DNA of 64,000 bases from Branchiostoma lanceolatum (Eukaryota; Chordata; Leptocardii; Amphioxiformes; Branchiostomatidae): the NCBI RefSeq assembly GCF_035083965.1, contig NC_089722.1, positions 39,231,958-39,295,957 on the forward strand. Reading direction: 5' to 3'. Numbering within the stretch: position 1 is the stretch's first letter; each line of letters starts with the position of its first letter. Below, in pieces: positions 53,426 through 64,000 of this stretch. Position numbers and translations under genes: made by a program. The notes below the pieces were generated by a model. The model saw nothing but the letters and a program-made list of their open reading frames with translations. It made no database searches and was not told the origin of the DNA.

Positions 53426-56264
53426 CATGTTACAACGTCTCCATTTTTCATAGGATCGACACAAGGTGAATTATTAACTGCTAGGCATTGTAGATGAAGA
53501 CGAGACTATCCAAACAAATGCACACACTTTTAGGGAAGGCTAGCCTAATATACCTTTGCACAAAAATAAAGGTATGGTATTTTATAAAACGACATATGAA
53601 AGAAAATCTATTGCCTTACATCCAAACCTGTTATAGTCTGTATACACATGTTTCCGTGAATAGAGAGGAGAAAAAAACTGGGCAGCTACTAGTATAAAAC
53701 AATAGGTTTCGAACTTAACAAAAATGCTCTTTATCAAAATTTTAAAAACTTGACTGTACAGCAAGCACAACACATTGCAATGTAGTGCCAACAGCATGGC
53801 ACTTTGAGAAACGACTTTGCTACGACCTGGCAAGGAGGTGCAGAATAACCGTACAGAATTATTGCCCGAGTTGTTTCAACGGCATCGTTTCTGTGGTGGT
53901 GCCAAAAAATGGTGTGACTTTCTTACGTGACATGCGCAGTGAGAAAACTCGTCCGCTCTCGCTTCAAATGGTCACGTGCCGCGAGGTTTGGGCGCCATTT
54001 TGAATGTAATTTTTGTTTTTCCAAATTTGCAACTTCTCGTCGATTTATTGCCCGTTGCGATGAATTGAGGAGCTTCAGAGCGTCCACATATGACTAAACC
54101 GGAAGATCAGGTATTTATACTCAAGTTGCGATTCTTTCTGAGTGTGTGATTTCCACGAATTCGTTGCAAATCGGTGTGAATTTGGGGGAGGTACCTGCTT
54201 CAGATTGCCCCACCACTTCTGCATGTTGCACAAACCAATCAAGTTTCGCAACGTTTTTCTTCTCGTATGTCTCAACTTTCACTTCGTTTACGTCGCCGAT
54301 GGGACCAACTTTCCATTTCAAGTAAACAAACTAACACCCGATGAAGTGAAGTTGATCCAAAAAAATATAAGATCACTATTTAGATAGATATTATAACGTT
54401 ATGTTTCTCGATTTTCTATAATGCATGACTTGGCTAAACTAGATTGAAAATGTATCACAAAATATTGCACGTTACACCTAAAACTTCACACAATATATCA
54501 TCATAGTTGGGTTTCCTATTACAAAGAACTGAACTTTCCTATCATATTTACAAAGACGTAATCTGAAATATCCAGTCGTGAGTTGTGCTTGTTTGGGGAA
54601 CTCCCTTGGTTTATGTGCAGGCGAAGCGGGTTTACATATTTTGCGGTCTGGTGGTCTCGTGATCACCTCCCCCGCCTAACAGTCAATAGTTCCTCCTTCC
54701 TTCTCTCCCCTTTCTCCGACTCCAACGTATCTGTTTGTGTGTCTGTGTGTACGTACTAAGGTGTTCCCGGGATCTTGAGTCACTACCCTCAAGCACGTGT
54801 GTCCGGGTGTGTTATTATTTACACACACAGGGAAGGTGTGAGTCATCCCTTATTTTACACCTGTCGGACGTTACCTCAGGTGTGTTCTACGTACGTCATA
54901 CAGGCGTACCTTAAGATCATATTCTCAGGAATGACAGCTACACATTTAGGTAGGGTCTGTTGTTGTTATTTTGCCACTACTTGCACTAGATGGATTACTG
55001 ATCATATATACAGTTTCAATGTGATGATTTGTTTTCTTGGTTTCTGTCCAAAACGTTAGTCTATTTTGGTATATCAGTCATAAATAATTAAAATTCATTT
55101 CGCTAAGCTTATTTAACCTTCTCCCTGCTGCTGAACCTTGTAACCGATACAGATCTAGTGCCAAAAGACTGTACTTTAGTGGAGAGAAGGTTAAGACACA
55201 TGAAGAAATGATTGAAGATCAAAGATGAGGGTTAAGTTACACAACTTTGCCTCGTTCTGTTGATACAAGTCTGAATCTATAACGTTAGATGTTTTAGCAC
55301 AGATTGAGTTTCTCATATACATTTTTATCATTCCTGTTCTAAAATCAAAGGCAGTCATGCTAACGCTAGTTCACCTAAATCCACGGCACTTTTCGTTAAA
55401 GAGAGAATGACACCAATCTGGCAAAAGATGTAACGATCATTTCTTTCTGTTACATGCTGATATTATAGATTACTTTTATCACTTATGCTATATATGTTAC
55501 GTTTTCTCTTAAGTCCTGTTGATACAAAAATGTTGCAATTTGAAACCCCCGCTTCTTGGAAGGTGGGGTAACGTTTATTCAGGGTCTTGCCAGCTGCTAA
55601 TTACCTTTATACAGCAGCTATTCCTTTCTTGGATTGAACAGAATCTGAAGATATGAAGTTGTACAAAATGTACTATAAGCAATGACAAGAAATCACGACA
55701 AAACGGCAGTTACTAGTACATGGTTAAGTGTTGCGTGGCTGGTAGTGCTGTACATAGGGCTTGTATGTTGCGTTGAGTAGACGATTGGGGCGATCCGCCA
55801 TGGCGACCTCCATGGTGCATGCAATATTCCTTGTGGGCTTGTGGCTGATTGGGATGTTGCAGCTATTGAATGATCATATAGATTATAGATCGAGATAGGA
55901 ATTTGTTTGTAAATTGTAATGCAACCATCCAAGCTCGCAACAAGGGAATTCACCTCTCCCTGGCATGTCATCATGTCAAAGGTGAAAGGTTCCAGGGTCA
56001 CAAAAACATGTGACGGCTAGTTTCAATATGGCCGCTGTCGTTCCTGCGCCAAGCGCCAGAGCTGGCAGTTTTTGATGATTGGTCACACTTTGAATTGAGA
56101 TGTAGGAATTTTGCTCTTGTCTTATAATATATGTTTGAAATTATCAAAGTGTAGTTGTTTGGTACTGAAAAGTCCAAAGCCTTAACCCATAACTTATAAG
56201 TCTTAAGTACTCTTAACTTTATTAGCCATCAACTTCCCCGTCACACCTGTATAACTGCTGAGTA

Positions 56265-56476
56265 TACCGTAAATGCATTTAAGTTCGCATGGTTTTTATT
56301 TTGCGGTAGGGAGAACATGGTGTGTTCGCGGTGGTTTTAAGTTCGCGTTTGAAATGATAGTAGCGCTACAGTCATAGTTGGGCAATTAGTTTTGCGGTGT
56401 TTGTAAGTTCGCGCTGAAAGCTCACGGCGAAAAGCGCGAACATAAAACCACCGCGAACATTTCTGCATTTACAGTA
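56265..56476. mobile_element. MITE with TACTGTAAATGCA ends
   Basis: Left TACCGTAAATGCATTTAAGT and right TGCATTTACAGTA are inverted ends of a 212-base element. The inside has paired words such as TTCGCGGTGGTTTTA and TAAAACCACCGCGAA. Partial relatives lie at 41423-41520 and 39080-39182. Confidence 0.75.
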
Positions 56477-57059
56477 TCCAGTCGAAAGGCAGGTATACTT
56501 TTGTGTATTCACTCAGCTTTACAGGTGGCCAACATTCAAATTTTAAGTTTTCTTTGTTTGGGAATGACGGCCGCTGTCTACATATTGGTTTTCACTAAAA
56601 AAGTAAAATAAAAAGACTATGCTTGTGTCAAACAAAGGCTCAAATTATTGTTGGTCATATAGATCTGTTACATGTACATAAAGCCCCTTTAATTTGTATA
56701 GAGTTTCTTGTATTATAGATCAAATCATTATTGACATAAGTACAGCGACTTACAGTTTTCCCATATTTGTTTGAAAGTAGATCTACATGTTAAAAGTATT
56801 CGCCCTCAGGTGAGCCCTATGGTCATTCAGATATAATTTCCATATATGGCTTTCTGTTGGAAGGTGTGTACACTTGTATATGTGGGCGTGGCAGGAAGTA
56901 ATGTCGTGAGGCAGGTACAATGTACTTCCTTGTTTGGGCATGGAGCAGTTCTACCTTTACCTGCTGATTGGTGCATTGTAAACACCCGATGGTCACCAGC
57001 AACTGTTGTTTATCCTTAACTAACTCCCTAACTACTCCCACACAAAATCCCTACTAGTA

Positions 57060-57240
57060 GCAGGCCCCAATGTTGTGCCATGGGAAAGGAACCTTACCCA
57101 TATTCCCTCTCTTGATTAAGGTGAAAATGAGTACCTAGCTTCGGTTAGGGATGTCCTCTCAGGTAGGACGTAAAGTCGGACGCCCCGTGTTTAAGGAGAG
57201 CCACACTTTGACCATGTTCAAGAACCCAACTCACTTTAAA
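57060..57240 (+). repeat. Third SINE-like family, tail fragment
   Basis: GAGTACCTAGCTTCGGTTAG-GGATGTCC, TAGGACGTAAAGTCGG and CCCCGTGTTTAAGGAG match the tail at 61520-61640. Confidence 0.6.
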
Positions 57241-57387
57241 AAAATAAGTAGGAGACCTAAAATTGTGTGCACCAAAGTACAAACTTTCCTCTGAGATTCT
57301 GTTTTCCTGTTCATTTTCCAATCTAGCAAGTAGCGTTTTTTTTAGATTCCGTTAACCAAGAAATTAAAATGGTGTGGCCTTACCTGT

Positions 57388-57875
57388 CAGGGTGCGAAAT
57401 ACCTGGTTGCACGTTGCACAGTGCAACAAGATTTCGGTTGGTGCAAGTTAATTCCGAACCCAGGTAGCGCAGTGTGCAACCTTATATTTTGAGCCAAAGA
57501 TTTCAATCGGAGCCCTGGAAGCTCACAAAAACACAGTGTCACTCTCATAAAATTCGGTAAATCTTCAATTGAAATAAAGAAATCAACACTTTTTCGATTT
57601 AAACCATCCAAAACCCTTCATAGATCGTGGAATTTGAGCTGAAAAAGACGAAAACACACTGCCCTCAGCTAAACAAGATGTTGTTAGGTCAATGGGAACA
57701 CAATACTATCTAATATATATTTTGAAATGTTAGTAGTATTATACGCTACATACGAGCTTGATTTGAAGAAATCGGTGAATGTTGCTGGAGCAACCTGAAA
57801 TTTGGATGTGCAACCTAGCATTTGCCCTTGGTAGCAACATGGGCAACCTGGCTCAAAAAAGTATTTCGCACCCTG
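57388..57875. mobile_element. TIR element with CAGGGTGCGAAATAC ends and 5-bp duplication
   Basis: Exact 15-base inverted ends CAGGGTGCGAAATAC and GTATTTCGCACCCTG bound 488 bases. CCTGT flanks both sides (57383-57387 and 57876-57880). Repeated GTGCAACC words occur inside both ends. No transposase is visible. The flank GTTAACCAAGAAATTAAAAT-GGTGTGGCCTTA also occurs near 63333, so it inserted in an older repeat. Confidence 0.8.
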
Positions 57876-58321
57876 CCTGTTAGTAAGTGGGATGGTGAAT
57901 GAGCTCTGAGTCAGAGAGTACGCTAGTTCTGTTTATGTTTGTATTTTCTGTGTCCAGGACGTGACAGGAAAAAAATCTCACGCTTATCTGTGACACAGGC
58001 GACCCATGCAAGGTTACACATCACTTCCTGAAACATCAGGAATACATGAACTTACAGTCACTGTTTTAGTACAACTACTCACCCCTGCTTGAGCTGTGCG
58101 GTTCAAGACTTTGTGATGACACAAGATAGCTTGTCCTTTTTTCTACATACTAATGTTGCACGTGTACATGTAGATGACCAATGGAGGGATGCCTACTATG
58201 TTCGTTTAGGTGTGTTGTTTTATGTTTCTGTCTTTACTTTCCTAGTTTTACCCAAGTGTCTGTACTATAGCAAAGTTATTTCTAATTTGTTACAAATACC
58301 AGCAGTCAAGATTCAAATGTT

Positions 58322-58366
58322 CTGTCCGTCTGTCTATCTGTCTGTCTGTCTGTCTGTCTGTCTGTC
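58322..58366. repeat. GTCT tetranucleotide microsatellite
   Basis: About ten GTCT units with one TATC interruption. Confidence 0.9.
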
Positions 58367-58751
58367 GATACTGAGATTTTTCAATACCTGCATGTTCTTA
58401 CACCCCCTAACCCTAACCCTAAGTAACAAAGAGGTGTATGAACATAGGGATATCGGAACATAGGGGCATCGAAACTTAGGGGTGTTGAAACTCAGTGGCG
58501 CTGGAACTTCGGGCGGTCCCGATACCGGTAGTAAGCAACTTTAGCAAGTAGCTTCATACGAGCCACAGCTGAATCATGGAACTACCTTTCTCTTTCCTTA
58601 ACATATATATAGTTTTGCCTTTTTTTCGTTTCCCCAGTTGCACCTAAGACTAGTTAGAGTCTATACCCAAGCCAGTTGTGATGAGACAGTTTCCGGTGAG
58701 GTGAACGACCCCAGAACACAACACCGGTGGTAACTACCAGCAGCGGTCGCC

Positions 58752-61700
58752 ATGGCGCAGGGCGTGGCTGGTAACCATAACGACCTGCGCTTGTTCGAGG
58801 AGCTGTGTCGGCGGTTCCAGGAAGTGCCGCAGCCTGTGGTCGTGGAGGTCATGAGAAAGGTAGGGACGACTGTCTTTTGTTTTTATCTCCATGAAAAATG
58901 GAGATATAGTTTTGTGTGTGTGTGTGTGTGTGTGTGTTTGTGTGTTTGTGTTTCCGGACTATTCTACCCAGCATAACTCAAGAACCTCTGGATGGATTAT
59001 TCTGATATTTGGTTTCTAGGTAGGCGTTGGGAAACGAAAGTCGAGGTCGATTTTTGGCCCCCTGGTATGTGACTTTGGTACTGCAGCAGAAGTTCTGTTT
59101 TTTTGTATCTTTTGACATGGACATACATGTACTATTGTCTTCTACTGAAACAACAAAACTTGCTGCCCTGTGTGCCACTAGACACAACAACTTGGGTCTG
59201 AACAAACGATTGGACTGATTTCTGTCACAGATTCCCAACTGAAACTGAAAGCTCTGTTTGTACTTTTCAGAACGGGAGCAACTTCGACCTCTGTTGCCAG
59301 GAGCTTCAGCACGAAAGCGGGAAGTACCTTTACGGGGACTTCCAGACGGCGGGGGACAACGACATGATTGGTAACCACATGAAGCAGTTGAATATAGGAA
59401 AACCTGACGACCATAGCCAGAGACACACTCTGCACCACTGTGCAAGTACGCCTGCGTTTATGCCCACCGGTAACCAACATGGGACTTATCACGAGGATGT
59501 ACACACGGCGCCCGTCTTACCGGTGGGACAAAATCCGTTTCTAGGGTCCATGAGATCGCCACAGCACGTGCCGAGATATGGTCCGACGGTGCAGATGTAC
59601 GCGGCGCAGTTTCCTCAGGGAGGGAACCACTACGTAGGGACGATGCCGCCGGGATACGGGCAGTCGTCGGGCAGAAGTACTCCCAGCCCAGCCCCCACCC
59701 CCCCACCGGGCAACCAACAACAGATCTCCCCACAAACCCCACAGACCCCACCCCAGGTCCACTCCCCACCCCCCACACAGATGCACACCCCCTCCCCCCA
59801 GGAATCAAGACCCTCGCGTAGTCAAACAAACTCCCCCTTCCCCCCTGTGATGTATCAGCAGCTCACCTCCCCTCAACAACAAATCCCCATGTACTTCCAA
59901 CAGCTTCCCTACCAGATGATGTCCCCACCCCAGGGGTACCCTCCCCAGGGGTCCTTCCCCTCCCCACAGGGGCAGTATGGAGGGGTCTTCACCTCCCCAC
60001 AGGGGCAGCTTCCCCCACATCCGGTTGTGCCCGGGTTTTACCAGCCGTATGCACAAGGCCCTCCGGGGCAGCAGGGACAGTTCGTATCAGGGCAGTGGAG
60101 CCAGGTCCCGCCCGCGTACAGCCCCATGTACGACAGGAGGATGTCTGGAGGGAGCGAAAGTTCAGGTCAGGGGTCACCTTCCCACGTCCCCCAGCTCCCG
60201 CCGTGGAACTTCCCCCAGCAGCAGCAGCAGCAGCAACAACAGCAGCCGTGGCACGGAGGTCAAGGTCAAATGTTTCCAAGGGCGCACAGCCCGTACCATA
60301 GAACGGACTCCCCGCGCAGCGGGCATCTAGATGCTCACTGGTCGCCTAAACATTCGCCGAGGAGCCAAAGTCCGAGCCCGGGAAGAGGTGGGTGGACGGG
60401 ACAATACGCGACGCAACCGCACCAGTACACCCCTCCCGGGCAGGCCGGGCAACCCCGCCACCACGGCCACTACCGGGGATCGCCCACCTCCCAGAACCAG
60501 TATTCCAGTCTCCAGCACGGTTACCACCCGTCTCAGCAGCCCTCCAAAACACAGTCCCCGCGTAGCTCCCTCGTCTTCACCCAACCTCTACACGTCCCCA
60601 CGCAGTCAACGTACTCGTCGCCCGGGCGACCAGCCATGTCAATAACAACACCGACGTCCAACAACTCCACACCAACGCCGACGAAAACCCCCAGTCAACC
60701 CAACCTGTTAACGCCGGAGCACCCGGAGGAGCTGCGATCGGAAACGGGGACGCCCCCGCCCCCCATCCTGCCAGTGGTCTCCCCCGCGTCCAGCCACAGT
60801 AGCCTGTCATCGGCAGAGAGTAGAGACAGGGGACAGAGGCCCAGCACTAGTAATGACAACTATGCATATGAGCAAGGTAAGAAGAGGATTTGTTCATTTC
60901 ATTTTTCAGCGCACTGATAGTAATACCAGGAAGCATTCACCAGGCACAAACTGCGCCACCGAAAAAAGCTGCGAGTCGTGCAAAGAACAGGCTTTTTAGG
61001 AAATACATAACATATAGCTATTTATGAATGTAGCGATAACCGAAAGAGCCCAAAGTAACAAGAACACCTATGATGTGCGTCTTATTTTCACAGATTCTTT
61101 TGCCGTCCTGTGACATTGAACTCCGAACAGGAACCTATGTCTCGGGCCATTAAACACCTTTCACATACTACCCACAATATATTTCACATTGCATGCGTAA
61201 TTTAAACCTTCAACTGGCTTATAGAATTGAACTAAGCTGAATTTGTTTGCTGGTATTTTGTTGAGTGAGGAAATTGGTGTAAAGTGCCTTTTCCAAGGGC
61301 ACAACATTGGGGCCTGCTACTGCTGGGCATTGGAACCCAGAACCTTTAGATTCTGAGTGAACAACCCTATCCAACGTGGCGTCGTGTGGCGTAATGGTTA
61401 GATCATCCGACTGTCAAACAAGGGGACCCGAGGTCAATCCTGGGTTGCCCCCAGACATGTCTGGACATGCGCCCCGACATTGTGCCCTTGGGAAAGGCAC
61501 TTTACACAAATTTCCTCACTTCACAGGTGTAAATTAGTACCTAGCTTCGGTTAGGGACGTCAAAGGTGTAAATTAGTACCTAGCTTCGGTTAGGGACGTC
61601 CCTCGGATAGGACGTCAAATGGAGGTCCCGTGTTTGTAAAAGAACCCACCACACCTTTCGAAAAAGAGTAGGGGCATGCCCCTGTGTGTGATGGTCCAAA

Positions 61701-64000
61701 CCTTACAGTCGGTATACAGGCTACAAAATCTTTTGCAAGTTGAAGTTGGTAGCCTCAAAATGAAAGAAGAAAAGAAAAGAAGAAGAACCACAATACCACC
61801 TTGCTACCTAAACTAAACTGAATTTTTTGAGGCTATTAAACTGAATTTGTTTATTCCCAGCATTGCTGCTTCACCAGCGCGCTAGGATGGAGAAGTTGCA
61901 GAAGGACTGGAACGGCGAGAAGCAGAGACTGGCGCAGGTCCGCAGCGAGGTGGACGAGATGGAGCGGGACCTGCAGGACCGCAGAAAACGCAACGCAACC
62001 TCCAAATGCCCCACGGTAAGCAACGCAACCTCCAAATGTCCCACGGTAAGCAATGCAACCTCAAAATGTCCCACGGTAAGCAACGCAACCTCAAAATGTC
62101 CCACGGTAAGCAATGCAACCTCTAAATGTCCCACGGCAAGCAACGCAACCTCAAAATGTCCCACGGTAAGCAATGCAACCTCAAAATGTCCCACGGTAAG
62201 CAACGCAACCTCCAAATGTCCCACGGTAAGCCATGCAACCTCCAAATGTCCCACGGTAAGTAACGCAACCTCCAAATGTCCCACAGTAAGCAACACAACC
62301 TCCAAATGTCTCACGGTAAGCAACACAACCTCCTAATGTCCCACGGTAAGCAATGCAACCTCCAAATGTCCCACAGTGATATCCAAATGTCCCATGGTAC
62401 GCAATGCAACCTCCAAATGTCCCACGGTAAGTAACACAACCTCCAAATATCCCACGGTAAGCAACACAACCTCCAAATGTCCCACGGTAAGCAACGCAAC
62501 CTCCAAATGTCCCACGGCAAGCAATGCAACCTCCAAATGTCCCACGGTAAGCAACGTTAGCTCCAAATGGGAGACCCCAGTTCAAATCCGGGGTCAGGAC
62601 ATCTCGGTTGGGTCTTCACCTTCTTTCAGAAGGACGTAAAATTGGGCCGGGTTGTTCAAAAAGGTGCCTTGAGCACATTCAAGGGGAAGAGCTAGCTACC
62701 CTTCCCTGTAAAAATACACCCTGCTACTGAAACAGCAAGGAAACTTGCTGACCTGTGTGCCACTAGGCGCTACAACAAGTCTAAATGAATGTAAACAGAC
62801 TTTTTGTTCTCTTGTTCTTTCATCCGTGACACTCACGACAAGATGATGATGATGTTCTGCTTTGATATGTTGTATACTGTATAGAATTTTTGCCACCACT
62901 ATTGCCCTTCATTGTTTGATGTTTCCCCCCGTGCAGGTAGAAGAGATAGTGCGTAAGCGGGAGCACAACAGGCAGCTGCAGATAGAGATAGACTGTATGA
63001 CAAAGGAGACTGACCTGCTACAACAGAGTAGATACTACGGTAGGTAACATCCTTGTTATTTGCTGGTTTGTATCCCATAACCAGTTGTGTAGTGCCTAAG
63101 CAAAACAAAAAAAATTGATTGTTTTTCTGCTTAGGCCACACCTTTTTAATTTCTTGGTTAACAGAATTAAAAAAAAAATGCTAGATTGGAAAATCCACAG
63201 GAAAACAGAATCTCAGAGGAAAGTTTGTACTTTGGTGCACACAGTTTCAGCAAGTGAACAGGGTCAGGTGCAAGCTTTCACCCCAGCCTTCTGTTTTCAT
63301 GATTTTTTTCGTGCTAAAATTTAAAAAAAATCTGTTAACCAAGAAATTGAATTGGTGTGGCCTTAGGGCACTTTGCACCTAGTCTACATGTATATATAAG
63401 ACAGGACACATTGTACTTGCTTATTCGAGCCTTTGACCATGGAGGAAGCCACACACAAGGCGAAACTAGTCTGGATGTGGGCTTGAATAAAGTGCTAAAC
63501 GAGATCGAGGAAGCCACACACAAGGCGAGACTAGTCTGGATGTGGGCTTGAATGCGGCTACAGCGTCTTTTCTGAAGATACGGCGTGAGTGTGTATGGTT
63601 GGCTTGAGGTTGCTCACTACTTTTCCCAAAACAAATAAAGTTGTAAGGCCTAGGACAATTAATGTTTACGATTACGGTCAAGAAAGAATTAGGGTTTTTT
63701 GTCTTTCTTAGCCTTAAGTGATCCAACTGTTTAGCAATTTAACTGTGTACTCTGCAACAATGTAAAGCTGAGATGCATTATGATACTGGCATTTTCAACA
63801 TCATATTTTGAATACATGATGTGAGTTTTGAGTAATGGATTTTAATTCTCCCCAAGGGGCATGTCTGTGTTTGTCTGTTGACAAGCAAACAACATTGTTG
63901 ATTGTCATGTTATTTATTTCAGTATCGGACCCAGTAGACGTGCCGAACTTTTACGCTAACTTTGGTGCCACGGGACAGCCGGGCCCCGTTCCCCCGCCGA
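58752..64000 (+). CDS. TAB2: TAB2/TAB3 orthologue, TAK1-binding ubiquitin adaptor (3' end outside window)
   Basis: Coding exons: 58752-58859, 59271-60876, 61861-62015 (first donor of an array), 62937-63039 and 63923 onward. The ATG is in a GCCATGG context with an in-frame TAA seven codons upstream. Exons 1-2 encode a CUE domain (LFEELCRRFQEVPQPVVVEV, then CCQELQHESGKYLYG). A long Pro/Gln-rich middle follows, with an eleven-residue Gln run. Exon 3 gives the coiled coil LLLHQRARMEKLQKDW and EVDEMERDLQDRRKR. Exon 4 gives NRQLQIEIDCMTKETDLLQQ, nearly as in human TAB2. Exon 5 has NFYANFG and GPVPPP; the Lys63-ubiquitin-binding zinc finger must lie to the right. TAB2/3 link ubiquitin chains to the TAK1 kinase in NF-kB and MAPK signalling. 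Vertebrates have two paralogues; this is probably the single ancestor. The exon 3 end is a minisatellite with repeated splice donors. Confidence 0.94.
58883..59135 (+). repeat. Dispersed repeat with hairpin and TG tract, copy 5
   Basis: TATCTCCATGAAAAATGGAG, a TG run, TTCCGGACTATTCTACCCAG, and TGATATTTGGTTTCTAGGTA match the other copies. It fills most of TAB2/3 intron 1. Confidence 0.8.
61258..61372 (-). mobile_element. Third SINE-like family, reverse copy of a head-to-head pair
   Basis: GAGGAAATTGGTGTAAAGTG, CCAAGGGCACAACATTGGGG and CCCAGAACCTTTAGATTCTG are the complement of the neighbouring forward copy's arrangement. It lies in TAB2/3 intron 2. Confidence 0.6.
61373..61680 (+). mobile_element. 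Third SINE-like family, forward copy of a head-to-head pair
   Basis: The head TGTGGCGTAATGGTTAGATC and GAGGTCAATCCTGG resembles tRNA boxes A and B. The tail has GGTGTAAATTAGTACCTAGC-TTCGGTTAGGGACGTC duplicated in tandem (about 61525-61598) and TAGGACGTCAAATGGAGGTC. It is too degenerate to be a functional tRNA gene. Confidence 0.65.
61991..62551 (+). repeat. 30-bp minisatellite of TAB2/3 exon 3 ends, each with a 5' splice site
   Basis: About 19 units, one shortened to 20 bases at 62381-62400. The unit is CAACGCAACC-TCCAAATGTC-CCACGGTAAG. Each repeats the exon end and donor CCACG|GTAAG; units at 62111 and 62492 have GC in place of GT. The frame stays open, reading NATSKCPTVS per unit, until a TAA at 62334-62336 in unit 12. 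Eleven donor-type sites precede that stop, all in phase 0 like the exon 4 acceptor at 62937. Confidence 0.92.
62560..62720 (+). repeat. Second SINE-like family, copy 2
   Basis: AGTTCAAATCCGGGGTC is box B-like and the tail GGTGCCTTGAGCACATTCAA-GGGGAAGAGCTAGCTACCC matches 33960-34020. It directly follows the minisatellite. Confidence 0.55.

Larger units (their letters stand above)
53426..58751. other. SNAP29-TAB2/3 intergenic interval
   Basis: No coding exon is recognised in 5.3 kb. It holds a MITE at 56265-56476, a SINE tail at 57060-57240, a TIR element at 57388-57875, a GTCT tetranucleotide run at about 58322-58366 and three CCCTAA units near 58408. CAAAATGGCGCC-like sequence near 53990 (complement) and ATATGGCCGCTGTCG near 56025 look promoter-like but have no associated gene here. 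Confidence 0.55.

Noticed and set aside
58404..58424. Telomere-like CCCTAA units
   Set aside because: Only about three units occur; that is too few to suggest a chromosome end or fusion.
59458..60584. Minus-strand frames opposite TAB2/3 exon 2
   Set aside because: Antisense to a proline-rich exon gives Gly/Trp-rich open frames; there is no independent support.
61373..61450. Possible tRNA gene
   Set aside because: Only box A- and B-like words remain, the cloverleaf cannot be completed, and the same sequence recurs with a SINE tail.
61991..62551. CRISPR-like regular array with 30-base period
   Set aside because: The units are contiguous with no unique spacers, the frame is open and each contains a splice donor; it is a minisatellite in an animal gene.
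61871..62585. Long minus-strand reading frames with repeated WDIWRLRCLP- or GGCVAYRGTF-like peptides
   Set aside because: They are shadows of the 30-base repeat; a period divisible by three keeps all frames open.

Overview
This is animal nuclear DNA, most likely a cephalochordate (amphioxus, Branchiostoma). The genes are intron-rich with ordinary GT-AG splice sites and match vertebrate proteins closely but with compact introns. Intergenic and intronic DNA is crowded with short foldback elements, tRNA-derived SINEs and microsatellites. The species call is inference. The gene calls rest on reading spliced exons whose phases agree at every junction.

Layout. SHPRH (2134-6888, minus) enters from the left edge; only its first two coding exons are present, and a transposon nested in an older repeat fills the intron. 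Akirin (9121-15509, plus) lies head-to-head with it and has a 598-bp tandem duplication of its promoter and start. IBTK (19408-39609, minus) is complete: 26 coding exons, about 1426 residues, with ankyrin, RCC1 and two BTB regions. A serine carboxypeptidase (43910-49525, minus, 6 exons, 476 residues) carries foldback elements in its introns. SNAP29 (49876-52468, plus, 3 exons, 237 residues) shares a 350-bp divergent promoter with the carboxypeptidase. A TAB2/TAB3 orthologue (58752 to beyond 64000, plus) runs off the right edge before its zinc finger.

Themes. Akirin and TAB2/3 both act in innate immune NF-kB signalling. SNAP29 and the carboxypeptidase both belong to the autophagy-lysosome route. 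SHPRH and IBTK concern ubiquitin-linked control. The human orthologues of SHPRH, AKIRIN2, IBTK and TAB2 all lie on 6q, so the window looks like a piece of an ancient chordate linkage group.

The most unusual feature is a 30-bp minisatellite (61991-62551) at the end of TAB2/3 coding exon 3. Each unit copies the exon end together with its 5' splice site. Eleven successive donors lie in the same phase before the first stop, so donor choice could give proteins with 0 to 10 extra decapeptides. Two other genes also have duplicated exon edges: the akirin promoter plus start codon, and the 3' splice site plus first part of IBTK exon 15.
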